From NCBI GenBank assembly GCA_002118135.1, contig BDIU01000016.1, positions 62,001 to 126,000 on the forward strand: a stretch of DNA of 64,000 nt. The letters run 5' to 3'. Shown here piece by piece: positions 47,036-58,723 of this stretch. Under the pieces are notes generated by a model that saw only the letters and a list, made by a program, of their open reading frames with translations, was not told where the DNA came from and searched no databases. Made by a program: the position numbers and the translations under genes. Position 1 is the stretch's first letter. Every line of letters begins with the position of its first letter. Origin of the DNA: Trebouxia sp. TZW2008 (Eukaryota > Chlorophyta > Trebouxiophyceae > Trebouxiales > Trebouxiaceae).

Positions 47036-50000
47036 CTACAAGTGACTGTCCCAGCCAATAGGTTCAGCACCCGCAAGGTGGGTCCTCTCAAAGTCTACAG
47101 CTTTCTCCTTTGACTTTGTTGCTTTGCTTTTGCGTATAAGCCTTGCTGGGTTGTAAGGTGCAAGGTCAACGCACTGTGAAGAGCCTGTACAGATCAGTTC
47201 AGCAAGGGCTTTCCCAGTGGCAGGGCCGTTCAAGATGCCCCAGCAGCTGTGCCCTGCATGTCATGTGACAGGTCAAGCAATCCTTACTATGCACGGCAAA
47301 CATACATTGCTCCAGGCTGGTGAAGAGTGCAACAATACCGGCTCACTAGGCAGTGCTGAGCAATGCCAGAGCACAAAGTAACTAGATAACCATGACAGCA
47401 CAACGTTGACTTGGGCCTGATTAGGTATTCTGGCAGGAGCGCTGCGGTAGTAGCCATGGCACATGCCCTGACCGACACAAATTCTGTGGCAAGGTGACCT
47501 ATCGATGTACACGGCACATGCCTAACGCCACACGCATCAAACACTCATGCTGGCAAATGACTTGTTTCAATATCACCACAATGCCTGTGTACCTGTTGCA
47601 ATGTAAGCTCCTGCAACATAAGGGTGTTGGCCAATGATTGGGGACCCGTCTGGGGATAAAGGGCGGATACAAGCTTGCTGTTGCACAACCTCTGCATCTG
47701 TCAGGTGAGATGACAGCGCCTGTGCAACTTCCTGCGCAACCACATGAGCTGACTATCTGCTTGAACTGCTATCATTGTAATCTCAACAGTTCACGCTTTG
47801 TTGCAACCTCGGCAGATCTGGACACCATGTTTGGAAGCTCTCAGGTCAGTATGGCCAAGCAAGCAATGCTGTATTGGTGTATGAAGAAGCACTTTGAAAG
47901 GCAAACAGCAAACTTGATGGCAACATCAACACAGCAGCAGCATCAGCTACAGAAGCACGACAACAGCAACAGCAGCAGATTCAGCAACAGCAGCGGCAGC
48001 AGCAGCAACAGCAGCAGCAATGCTCACAGCAACAACGGCAGCAATAACAGCAGACTCAGCAGCAGTGGCAGCAGCAGCAGCAGCAATCGCAACAACAACA
48101 GTGGCAGCAACAGCAGCAAGAACACAATGAAATGTTGACGCATTGCTCATCTGCAACCCATATACTAAGTACTTCTGACTATGTTAAAGAAAACGATTGA
48201 AAGGGGTTTTGGCAATGGCACAAGTACTGACCACAATGGCAGCAGAGGCTCCTGGGCGGGGGTTGACCCTGAGGGGGTCTTCTGGGGGGGTCACCATGCT
48301 GTTTTCTCCACAGGCCCAAATGGTTCCATCAGGCCGTGCGAATATCTCTGGTTCAGATGTTTTGCCTGAAAGAATTTGATTGCAGATCAGTGAAACATCA
48401 CGCTCTTCGTTTTACTGATTGATACCCTGAAACACTTGCAGATCACGCCTGGCGCATTGGCACCAATTGGTGTACTGCGCCTACCACAGCTTACACTGCG
48501 TTTTAGATGTGCACTCTGAAAGACTTGCATATTGTGTTATGTATTGTGTCTGGTAGCTCCTTGAGTGCAATCAACTCAGGGTCAGATGTTTTAGCTGAAG
48601 CAATTTACATTGCAACAATGCCAATGAGAGTTTTGATGGCTGAAATTATGCAGTCAAAGCAGTGTGCCAAGCATTTCCAGCGCTGAGCCTGTTTTTAGCC
48701 TGCTCAGTTTTGCTCAGCGTGAGACACTGTGCACCGCATTTTCCCCAAGGAACATGCAAGGATGGTCAATCAGAAGTAATAATTGTTGAGCCTCAACACG
48801 GTCCAGGAGCAACAATGCATGCACAAAAAAGAATGAGTCTATTGCTATGTTCCTGCAGTGGCAGTAGCGACTACTGAAAGAAGTAAATTTGACACAGCAG
48901 GAACTGTCTCTAGAAGAGAAGGCATTTGCTCAATTGATGTGCATCAACATAGCATGCGTATGTTTGGGTTTGTTGAATAAGCCTGAGGTTTCATGGCAGC
49001 ACCTGACTTGCCACGCCAGGAGACAAAGAAACAGTCACTAGGCAGGGGCTTTCAAGTGGTTAACTAAGCAAAAAAGAGTTTGCTGTATGGCAATACCTGA
49101 ATTGCTTTGCCAGGAGACGAAGAGACAGTCAGCAGGCAGGGGTTCTGAAGAAGAGGGCTTCAGGACAAGGCTGTGCCCAAGCTGCCCTGAAATATGAGGT
49201 AATTGTAGGGAGCTGGCTAGGGCATTGGTCCAAGGCCCTAAGGCAACCACAACTGCATCTGCCTTCACATGCTGTCCGTCCACCACAACGCCTGCACACC
49301 ATTTAGCCATTTTGGAAATGCAAAATCTTACACACGTTCTGTCAGTGTGAGCAACTTCTGATTGTCGCATGGCAGGATAATCAAGCCAGCAGTTTATTTA
49401 GCTGAAGTGCATGACAGTTTGCAGTGCGCTATAATTTACAGCTATTCCATGACAGGAGACTGTCTTGAGCAACGCATTCAGCTGATGAGCATGAAAAGTT
49501 GCAGTGCGCCATGATTCACACCTGTTCCATGGCAGGACACTGTTTTGAGCGACGCATATAGCTGACGAGCATGACAATTTGCAGTGCGCTATGGTTTACA
49601 CCTGTTTCATGGCAGGACATTGTGTTCAGCGATGTATTCAGCTAAGATGCATGACAATTTGCAGTGCGCAATGTTTTACAGTCATTTGGCAGCATGACAC
49701 TGAGACAAACTGTTCTACCAGCAAAGGTGCATGCCAATTTGCAGTACGCTATGGTTTCAAGCTATTCAATGGCAGAACATGGACAAGCAATGTATTCAAC
49801 TAAGACGCATGACAATTTGCAGTGCGCCATGTTTTACCCCAATCAGGTCTGCATGTTTCCCATATGGATTCTAGAGTTGCCACACATACTAACTAATCTG
49901 CACGCATGGACACAGCTTGGCAGACTCGAGCATCAATGCATGACAATCAAGTCAGAAGCAGACTTTCTGAAATACGACCACGACTGCCAGTCTGGGCACT

Positions 50001-51623
50001 GCGTGACAGAATCAACCATCGATGGACGAACATCAAATTTGATGCAAGCTTTCTGTGATATGATAATTGTTGCCCGTCTGCTGTGCAGTGACTCACCTGT
50101 CACGTGTGAAGCAGGTCCCTGAGAAGTTGTCACTTCCTCAACTGTCCCAATTTTGACTTTGGCGCCTCTGCTCTCTGCCGCTGCCATCATGGCTTTAGTC
50201 AACTTCTCTGGATGCACTTGTGCTGTACTCTGCTTGTTGCCCAGAACCTGCAGCAAAATCATATGCTTGTCATTCTGTTATTCTGCACCAAGCTGACGCT
50301 GATTATGAACCTATTGCTTGTGCTTTGCTAGAGCTGCGCTGCGCTGCGTTCTGCTGTGCTTTGGTGCAGCGCATGCACAATTGCAGACTGCTTACTGCGT
50401 ACTGTTTACAGCTGACAGCAAGAACAAAGCTCAAGGCGGTGCTTCTTTGATGCAGTATGTACCACACGCATGCTTCTTGGTGGCACAAGATGTGCACTGC
50501 TGTGTCTAATTGAACCAGGCACAATGCAAAGAAGCGGTAGGCGTACTTGGCCACCTGATACATTCCCATCCAACCAATCAGGCAACTTAGCAGAGCGCCG
50601 TTTGATGCGGTTGGCTTTTTGAGCTGTTGCAGCCAGAGCAAGACTCTGGACTGGCCGATAGTCAATGTCCTGCTCCAAGGCGCTGGCCAACTCCTGATGC
50701 AAGGCATAGCTTGTTCTTGCAAGATCGTCTGTCCAATCAAGAGCCAGAAAGCCTCCAGCTTTCCCTGTACAGTAACTTCTCTTTGTAAGACCACTTGACA
50801 TAATGGCATTCTTGTTGTAGGGACAATGCAACTAGGAACTGATCAATGTATTCCATTTGCAGTGGTACCTCAAAGTAAGGACAATTTGATGTAAGAACGA
50901 TTTTTGTGGTGACCAACGCTGTCGTTGTAAAGCGAAGTTACTGTACAGTGGTTTCTTGTTGTAGCCACACTTGACATATTGACATTCTCGACGTAACAAC
51001 AATGAAAGCATGAAGTTAGCACCGAAATGGTACTTTTGAGTGGCGACATCTGGATGTAGTGACAAATTGGTGGCAAACCCAGTCATTACAACAACAGGTC
51101 ACTGTTACTGCTTTTTCAAAGTGACAAAGCAACTCCATGCCTATTACGCTCATGTACAGAATGGAAACAGCTTGAGTTTCCTGGGGTGTGCTGTCTTTTG
51201 CATTCAGAACAGGGCTGTGCTAGCTGCAGAGTTGGCCTGATGGCGCATAGTTGTAGACAATATGACTAATTGTGAGAACATCTGAACATGACCAGGGGGT
51301 ACCCCCCCCTGGCACATCCATCACAGCCTTGTTGGCTGGCTACGGATGTAAAGCCGCTCCTCCTCCTCCTCCTGAGGTGTACCTGAAGCTGCGCATGCTA
51401 TGCCGCTCTTTTCCACCAGCAAAGGTTGCAAGCCCTGCAAGGTCAGGTAGTATGCCGTGGCCACGCCTATGATGCCGCCTCCGCAAATGACTACCTGATC
51501 CGGCATACTGCAAGCCTTCGAAGTCGCGACCCTCCGGAGCTGATTTGCCCGATGTTCCTGCCGACGCGCGCAACTTTTGAATAGTGTGATTGGACAGGTG
51601 CCGAGCGACTGAGCGCGGAGCAT
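47036..51623 (-). CDS. FAD-dependent oxidoreductase (D-amino-acid oxidase fold, TDA3-like), probably organelle-targeted
   Basis: Minus exons: 51623-51383 (Arg/Ser-rich leader MLRAQSLGTCPITLFKSCAR, then MPDQVVICGGGIIGVATAYY, the Rossmann GGGIIG FAD site, and IACAASG); 50764-50547 (GKAGGFLALDWTDDLARTS, LPDWLDGNVSGGQ); 50247-50097 (VLGNKQSTAQVHPEKLTKAM); 49291-49097 (GVVVDGQHVKADAVVVALGP, GPWTNALASSLQ); about 48365-48235 (PEIFARPDGTIWACGEN); 47697-47593 (DGSPIIGQHPYVAGAYIATG); 47253-47036 (HSCWGILNGPATGKALAELI, stop). Phases agree for most joins; between the 48365 and 47697 exons the phase does not close, so a small exon or other donor is missing there. The order of motifs (GKAGGFLALDW, TAQVHP, ALGPW, RPDG, ATGHSCWGILN.PATG) fits the TDA3/FOXRED-like branch of the DAO superfamily. 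Substrate unknown. The leader suggests plastid or mitochondrion. Confidence 0.87.
47932..48125. repeat. CAG/CAA-rich trinucleotide tract in an intron
   Basis: Nearly 200 bases of imperfect CAG, CAA and CGG triplets on the plus strand, located between two exons of the minus-strand oxidoreductase. In the plus direction a poly-Ser/Asn frame is open, but no gene context supports translation. Confidence 0.9.
49002..49065 (-). repeat. Decayed copy of the oxidoreductase exon 4 3' end
   Basis: About 95 bases beyond the donor at 49097 the minus strand again reads CCCCTGCCT.GTGACTGT.TC and TCTCCTGGC, followed by AAGTCAG/GTGCTG with an intact donor. The true exon reads CTGACTGTCTCTTCGTCTCC, then AATTCAG/GTATTG. 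Use of this second donor would not keep the frame. Confidence 0.75.
49405..49838. repeat. ~80-85-bp tandem array, about 5 copies, in an intron
   Basis: Units share GCATGACAATTTGCAGTGCG, then TATGGTTTACACCTGTTTCA, GGCAGGACA and GTATTCAGCTAA, with increasing divergence. It lies between oxidoreductase exons 3 and 4. Confidence 0.92.
50770..50943. mobile_element. 174-bp pogo-like MITE with TA target duplication
   Basis: Terminal inverted repeats CAGTAACTTCTCTTTGTAA and its complement at the other end (...AAAGCGAAGTTACTG), flanked on both sides by TA. CAGT termini with TA duplication are typical of Tc1/mariner-superfamily pogo/Tigger-like elements. There is no coding capacity. It abuts the splice acceptor of oxidoreductase exon 2 (minus strand). 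Confidence 0.85.
50946..51104. mobile_element. Second related MITE directly adjacent
   Basis: Starts CAGTGGTTTCTTGTTGTA immediately after the TA that ends the previous element and closes with an imperfect inverted copy (...CATTACAACAACAGGTCACTG). Shared internal words (CACTTGACATA, TGACATT, GTAACAACAATG-like) support the same family. Confidence 0.7.
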
Positions 51624-52199
51624 TCTAGCAAGCTTGTCAGTGCAGACGAAATTATACTTATGTCATGATAATCCTGTTGTGCTGCCATGTGCACATGCAC
51701 GGGAAACATATATATAGTCAATTGTTGCAAATCAGAAATGGCCCAAGTCTCTTGTGTATGGAGTGTGCAGGGAAAGGCATCAGGATTCTACCCTGACAAG
51801 ATAATCGTACAGCTGTCAAGCAAAACAGAAGTTGCGCTATATATGCGCAAAATGTCCTGCTGCAGCAGACAAATATGTTCAGATATGGTCAGGGCTGCCT
51901 ACCCAAGGCACAGCGCTTGTTGTCAATGTGCTACAATGAGATAGTCTATAGCACACCTCAATCACTGGGTCAACACTGTCAAACGTAACTGAAGCTGCTT
52001 ACCAATCGGAAAACATGCAAATGTGCTGTCTAAATGCTAGCAAAGCTGCTCTACTGCATAGTTGTCGCATGCACACTCACGCAACAACCAGACAGTCATG
52101 CAGCGCTTGCTGCCAACTCACACAAGACTTCACAACCTTGCTGAATCATGCATGAATGCTTATGCCATGCCAGCCCTGGAGCCTTTCTGGAGCATTTTA
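51624..52199. other. Intergenic stretch upstream of the oxidoreductase
   Basis: No gene seen. An AT-rich ATATATATAG at about 51710 lies roughly 90 bases upstream of the oxidoreductase start and may be a TATA-like element, but on sequence alone this is weak. Confidence 0.3.
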
Positions 52200-55100
52200 C
52201 TAAAGGGTTGCATCAGCAGGCAGATTGAGATCAAGTGTCAAAGGATCTGAAGGATCCAGAATATGTACAGGCTGTAACTGCAGGGGCTCCTCGGGCTTGC
52301 CTTGTGCTATTTGAGCTTGAGCAGCCCTGCATGACAAATAGTATGTGGCATATCTGTCCATACTATTCAACCCATGGCATACGTCATTTGAGCAGATTGA
52401 CATCAGCTGCTGCACATTTCTCCAACAACGCTGCATGACATTCATCCCACGCATAACATGCCTTACTCCAAGCACAAACATAGCTCGTAACAGCTGCATC
52501 ACAAGTCAACAACAGCGCTGCATGACCAACATGCCAGCTAAAGTACGCTTCAGCAAAAGCAAAGACAGAGCTGTTGCCAGCTGTATTGGTTTTCAACACC
52601 ACAGCTACATGACAGGGCAGCTCACCTGAATTCAGAATCCCTTCTCATGTGAGGCACGTGAACGCAGGGTTTGACATTTGGTCAGAGACACAAAGCACAC
52701 AGAAACTGAGTTGTGAAAACAATGCAAAGACAGGGTTCGGCATTTGGTCAAAAGCTCAAGGCACGCAGAGGCTGATGATAGAAAGCAGTTCATACCTAGC
52801 GGCAGCATGGCGTTGGGCATCTGCACTTAGAGCTGCCTGTCTCTGCTCTTGCGTTTGCGCAGCCCTGCACCCACAAACACACACAGCTGAGATACAGTGC
52901 AACAGGAGCGTCAAAATGAGAGGATAGATTTGCAGACGCATGCTAGCAAAGGAAGCAGAAACTGTAATAGATGGCCTTGGCAGCATTTGGAGATGGAAGT
53001 GAGACCTTCCGTCATACACAAAAGCTTAATTGTGTGCACATCAAGCACACAGCTTGTGTGTGCTCTGTGATTTCAATGCTGCTGATAGCAAAGCACACTC
53101 ATAACACCACAACGGCACAGTTGCAGCAGCACTTGATTGCATGCATCTGTGTCAGCACAAAAATGACAGGCGTGTACAACAATATCTGTCTGTGAAGACA
53201 CATGATCTAAGGGACCTTCCCATAATCAAGCGTCAATGCATTGGGACAGCTACATCACGCCATTTTGAGTGCAGCAGTACCTTCGAGTACAAAAATATAG
53301 ATATAGGGAAAACTGCCTTGGCAATTCATGCAGTCATGATAGGGGAGATGACTGTACCAACAATTGCATGCATGCACCCGTCTGAGCGTACCTGCGAAGC
53401 CGCTGGCGTGCAGCATCAGCAGCAGCAGCCTCCGCACGTTGCTCTGCAGATTGCGACGCCCTGCACACCAGACAGCAACAACAATCGTGATCAGTTGTAA
53501 TATGATTCTTGGAAGTGCATAATGCTGCATCATGAGATCAACACTTTCTTCACGGCACGAATGCTCGAGTGTTGCTATGGCTATGACATGTGATCTCAGC
53601 GATTTCCTGATGCTTGCTTGACCGTACAGTTTTGGGAATCTACTTCCAGATCATCAACTTAGTAAACAACAATCACGATTACGATGAATGATGATCACTT
53701 GCCAAAGGATAGTTGGATTACTCATGATGATTACTGGTGACATTCAGTCGCTTGTGATCAGTTACAGTATGAGCATGATTATTCTTATGCTGCTTTTCAT
53801 CAAGACGATGACTGCAACCACTCAATTAGCTGTGTGACCACTACAGCATAGTACGACAGCCGTTTATTTGAGCATACATGGTACATTTGGCTGTGCATGC
53901 ATGGAAACGCAAAGCGTCCACAGCAAGACATTCTGCATTACTCGACTTGTGCTGAGCGTTTTACACAGTGTATCCAAAGTGCTGACGCAACATGTATATC
54001 AATAACATGTGTATCATGTGTTCATAGTAACATTGAGATCCCCACAGGGTTCTATATCTGGCGTGTGAAACAGACCCCATGATGCTGAAATGCTGCACAC
54101 GCATTGTAGTAGATCAAGTTTCATGTGCTACGGTTTAGATTGGGCTTTTTGCAATTTTGCATTTGATAGAGGAATCAGATAGGTTGTTCAGGTCTCATGG
54201 CCTCTTTGCGATTTCCCAGGTAGAATCACAAGTCGGATGGGTTTGTCATGCAAGAATTCTTCACTAGAATGTCATAGATGCTGCACAGGGCACACCTTCT
54301 TTTTCTCTGCCTGGCAGCATGCGCAGCAGCTGCTTCCTGGCGCTGCTCTGGAGTCCTAGCTGCCCTGCAGATGCCATGCGGTTTAGCTTTCTGATTTAGT
54401 ATTGAGCTTGCTTGTCGCAAACGTTTGAGAAACAATTGGTGTCCTCAGAAGGTGCCATCAAGAACAACTTTGAGTGTTTATTTGGCTCATAAGACTGGGT
54501 TGGACTTAGAGTATGGTTGGAGGTAATGCATTGCTTCAGTAAGCAACCAGCAGGGTGACAGAGCTAAGAGACAGACAGACAGACAGATAGACAGACAGGC
54601 AGGCAGGCAGACAGACATACAAACAGACAGACAGAGTAGAGACACAGTCAGAAAAGCCAACAGACACATCAGAGTCAGGCAGCTCTGTACCTTCTCTCCC
54701 TCTGCCTGGCTGCATTTGCTGCAAGCGCTGCAGCACGCTGCTCCGCCGTCTGCATTGCCCTACAAGCACAGCAGTATGGGTCTTGTTGCAGGGCTGCAGG
54801 GTTGAAATTTCAAGGCAACGAATGTTTCATGTCCAAAGGCAGCCACTGATGTGCATGATGATCCACACGCTTTTGGAAGTTACAATTTAGGACACTTTAT
54901 CCCTAAGTGCAATTGCTGATGCTTGACAATGCTTAATGCCTCAAAATCTAGCATGACGCAGCCATAATACGGTTTGATGCTGATGGCGGTTTATGTACAT
55001 CCAGAATCTGAGCATGGTGCAAGCAATGAATCATTGCAGGAAGACCAGCGCCAGTCTGACATCCACATTTGATGGCGGGATAGGACTTGGGCCACACCCA

Positions 55101-58100
55101 CCTAGCGCATGTGCTGGATCGTGTAGAATTTGTTATTTGTTATTATCTGCATTCGATGATTGACGTTTGATGACATTCAGGCAGGAATGTGTAAGGACAA
55201 ACCCTCTCTGACAGCTGCAATGACTGAGCACGGTCACAACATTGCAGCAATCAGCATGGGACATCTTGCACAACAATCACTTCAACTTGACAATATTACA
55301 GGGATGTACAGTTTGTTCATGGTATGGCTTCTGCACCAGTGATAGACGCAAATATGAGGCAGCATACAAGGCAAAGGTACATAGTGCAGCAGAGCCCTTT
55401 CTGAACAGCTTCAGCCTTTGTCATTGAAGCGCCATGCCCCTCAATGCATAAGGTATCAACTTTGTATCGACGTTACCAAGCATACAGCAGGTTTGCTTGC
55501 ATTGAACAAATACCCTGCATGTGCCTTGAACTGAACCAGGGTAAGCACCCATGAGCAGTGCTGAGCCAAATGTTGCTAATTCATCAGTTGAATGCATTCG
55601 CTATCAGTCACATGGCAGATGAATGGCAAATACCTCCGCTGTCTCTGTCTCTCCGCGTGTGTCGCCAAAGCTGTCTTGCGCTGGTCTAACAGCTGTGCAG
55701 CCCTGCAAACACACTACTTGACATTTGCTAAACAAGAACATGCGAAAATTGCACTGCACAGGACCATGCAGGACCTCCAGAGTCCGTGCACATGCATTAC
55801 TTGCAGCAGTGCATGGACTCACGGGGATGAGATTTACAGCTGAGTACATGCCACATGAGCAGTCAATGCAATGACAAAGTTATACTGTTGCAAATACAGT
55901 AAACTCTCTTTGTAACGACCGCTTTGGTTACCATCAAATTTGTCCTTACATCAAATTGCCCTTGCTTGGAGTGACCATTGCAAGCAGAATGCAGTGATTG
56001 GTCATCAATGGCATGGTGCTTACATTGGTATTGTCCTTACATCCAGCGTGCTTACAAGAAGAGTTTACTGTGACAATAGTGACCAGCAGACACAATGGAC
56101 ATTGTTTGAGAAGCCAGAAAATAACTAGAATGTGCACACATGCATCTCAAAGTCACGGCTGCCATATGCCTAAGGCAACATGCCTAACTGATTGGTGTGC
56201 AAGCTGTTATCTAGATTGCATAGGTGTGACAAATGCTCACCGCTCTTCTGCTTCCTGAGCAGCGCTGGCAGCCGCTGCAGCAGCTTGTATCTCATTTGCC
56301 TGTGCAGCCCTGCACATCACACTAAATCCAGTCATGTAAGATTTCAAATTATTTGTGACTCAATTGAAGTTGAAATCAAGTTCGGACAAAATCAGGGCGT
56401 GTGATTGCATTGTTCAGAATGCATTCTAGAAAGTTGATGCAGGGATGACAGGTGTCTGTCCCTTTTCACTCCCTGTTTTCTTGTTCGGGCAGTATGTACT
56501 GAACAGCAAGACTAGCATGTTGAAGCACTTCAGCTGCTTACTGCGACAGAACATTGAAAAGGCTTTGTCACAGCTCGATGGGCCTTTCATTAAATGTACT
56601 CTTTACCAAAACCCTAAACCCTACATCTGTGCGCCTAAACCCTAAACGGTGAACCTAGTATGAAACTATACAATAAATTAGTGAAACCGATTTTTCAAAA
56701 CCCTGAATCCAACCCTAGAGTCAAGAGTACACCACATGTACGGAAGAGTCTCGATGGCAGTGCTTTGGACCGTGCGTCGAGTTCAAATTGACGCTCAGAT
56801 ACAACTGCAGCGGAGATCGACTTGGCGAGGCTTAACCAGGAGTCAGACAGAAAATGCACTGACGACTGCGCAGCACAGCTTCACATGGTGCTGAACATGA
56901 CTGCCAACTTTGCTAGGATTGAGCAGCCCCATGCATTGAGGTATGTATTGCTTTGTTGCCCAACATTGAGATATGAAGCAACAATGAGGTGCAGCGCCAA
57001 GCATATGCAGTATAAAGTGCAGGCTGTGCAGGTGCTCTGTTCAGGATCATGCGGTTTTACAGTAAGAGAAATTCAGCAGAGTATGCAAAGCACACCTTGC
57101 AGCAGCATGTCTAGCAGCATCTGAAGCAGCACATGTAGCGACCTTGGTACATCTTGCAAAGCATGTGATGCAAAGCATATGATGCAAAGCATACCTTGCA
57201 GCAGCATGTCTGGCAGCGTCCGCAGCAGCAACAGCAGCTCGTTGCTCAGCGGATTGAGCAGCTCGCCTGAGTCTCTGAGCTTGGGCTCTCCTGGCTTTAC
57301 GCTGTTGTTCAGTGTCTGTTGGCGCCTGCTGAAAAGGCTGTTGCAAGGTTGCAGGGTGACAGTCTAGCAGCTGTTGGTTGGCAATGGCATCAAGGATTGG
57401 TGCAGCAGACGGGAAGGCTGGCGTGGGTTCAAGCTCCTGCTGAACAAGTGGAGGGGCCTGTGTTTGTTCTTCTGTGGGAAGCCTGCAAGACATGCAGCAA
57501 TGAGGTTTACTAGAGCCTGAGAATGCAAGAGCAAGTACACTCATGCCTTGCAGAAAAGGCTGTTGCAAGGTTGCCGCGTGACAGATCAGCAGCTGTTGTT
57601 TGGCAATAGCATCTAAGATAGGCGCAGCAGACGGGAAGGCTGGCGTGGGTTCACGCTCCTGCTGAACAAGCGAAGGCGCCTGAGGCTGCTCTTCTGGAGG
57701 CATTCTGCGAGACACGCAGCTACAGCACTTCTGTACAGAACAGACACATCTTGCATTGCTCCAAAGAGCAGCTACAGCATAATAAGCCTTTCTGGGTTCT
57801 TGGACATGTTGTCGCCGCAGAAGAATGACAACGTGCAGCTCTGCGTAAGCAAGTGGCGTGCAGCAACAGCATTTGTTTGAGTCTCAGTCCACAAGAGCAT
57901 TCACAATGAAAACCCTCAAACATGACTGACTACAATGGACAAAAGGTTTGTCCACAGGAGTGAGGTTGAAAGTCTTGTGTGATCATCTTTTGAGACAGCT
58001 TTCTGTGAACCAGGCAAGTACCACAAGCAAAACAGCAAATGCATGAGCATCAGGTGGGGCAGGGACTCAAAAATGCAAAGGCAGTTTATGCATACTTACA

Positions 58101-58600
58101 AAGCTGTAGCAGGCATCTGCTCCTGCGGCTGTTGAAGGGGCTCTATCTGCACAATCTCTGCTTGCTGCACAGCTGGTTGCATGTCCTTGGACGGTTCTCC
58201 CTCAGCATCCTGGTGTGTGCTACGAGCCATTGCTACAAGCAAGCCTGCAGCAGCCCTGCAGAAGTGATCAAGCTCAGTCACTGCTGGGCCACCTGACTGT
58301 TAAACTCTCAAGGGCTGTCTTCACAGGCAATGAATTGCGAAGTCTTATGGCAGCGTCCCGTGGATGAATGCGCGAGTATGCGGACAAATTGAGACACAGG
58401 CTTGCCTCGACTCAGCACTTCCAGGAATGATGCCTGTGAGAAGAACAGGCGCTGGCTGTATATGCAGTTGCTGACTGGAGCCGTCTTCGTTGCGCTGCAG
58501 CAACTGCGCTTCGTCCGGCTGCTGCGGGATGAGGGCCATGCAGCTTGGCGACGAGCCCGAGACCTTTGCTGTATTTTTCGCGCACGACACAGCCGGGGAG
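52200..58600 (-). CDS. Protein with 23-residue helical (STPR-like) repeats, one per 69-nt exon
   Basis: Minus strand. Six consecutive exons of exactly 69 nt: 56309-56241, 55702-55634, 54759-54691, 54364-54296, 53460-53392, 52864-52796. Each begins G/GC. and ends AG before GT, phase 2-2, and encodes 23 residues such as AARTPEQRQEAAAAHAARQR+KRR. Consensus: AxQxxEQRxAAxAAxAARQRxRR. Upstream is a long exon 57704-57195 in the same phase (two Pro/Gln-rich duplicates, then two such repeats ending AAQSAEQRAAVAAADAARHA) and 58255-58100 (MARSTHQDAEGEP). The last exon 52326-52200 starts like a repeat (AAQAQIAQGK) and ends LDLNLPADATL, stop. The first exon near 58600-58400 is likely (MALIPQQPDEAQLLQ) but its donor is not settled. 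The 23-residue period and the E-x-R pattern match the STPR (score-and-three) repeat known as a DNA-binding helix array in silkworm FMBP-1; assignment is by resemblance. Confidence 0.75.
54570..54637. repeat. (GACA)n microsatellite with GGCA interruptions
   Basis: About sixteen tetranucleotide units GACA/GGCA/GATA in an intron of the 23-residue-repeat gene, about 50 bases from the exon 54759-54691. Confidence 0.95.
55897..56070. mobile_element. 174-bp pogo-like MITE
   Basis: Starts CAGTAAACTCTCTTTGTAAC after TA and ends GCTTACAAGAAGAGTTTACTG. It has the same length as the element at 50770 and shares GTAACGACC, GTCCTTACATCAAATT-like internal words. It sits between two 69-nt exons. The right-hand TA is not preserved. 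Confidence 0.85.
56609..56720. repeat. Interstitial plant-type telomeric repeats (CCCTAAA)n, degenerate
   Basis: AAAACCCTAAACCCTACATC, CCTAAACCCTAAACGG and later AAAACCCTGAATCC and AACCCTAGAG within about 110 bases. This is the Arabidopsis-type telomere heptamer and also matches the telo-box AAACCCTA. It lies in an intron of the 23-residue-repeat gene. Confidence 0.85.
57096..57130 (-). repeat. Partial copy of a 69-nt repeat exon (3' half plus donor)
   Basis: GCTTCAGATGCTGCTAGACA, TGCTGCTGCAAG then GTGTGC matches the end of the exon at 57195 (GACGCTGCCAGACATGCTGC). The frame stays open from 57194 to 57096 and the donor phase is the same, so it could also serve as an alternative downstream donor. 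Confidence 0.7.
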
Positions 58601-58723
58601 CCACTTGTTTCAGAACAAGACTTGGGGGGCTACCCGGCGTAAGCAACTGTGGTTTTAGCAGCGAGATCTCTTGGACCGCACTCAAAGTGAGTGTTTTACT
58701 GCCTGGGCACGGCAGCGGATACA

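Noticed and set aside
47947..48156. Ala/Val-rich minus frame and Ser/Asn-rich plus frame in the CAG tract
   Set aside because: Products of a trinucleotide repeat within an intron of the oxidoreductase.
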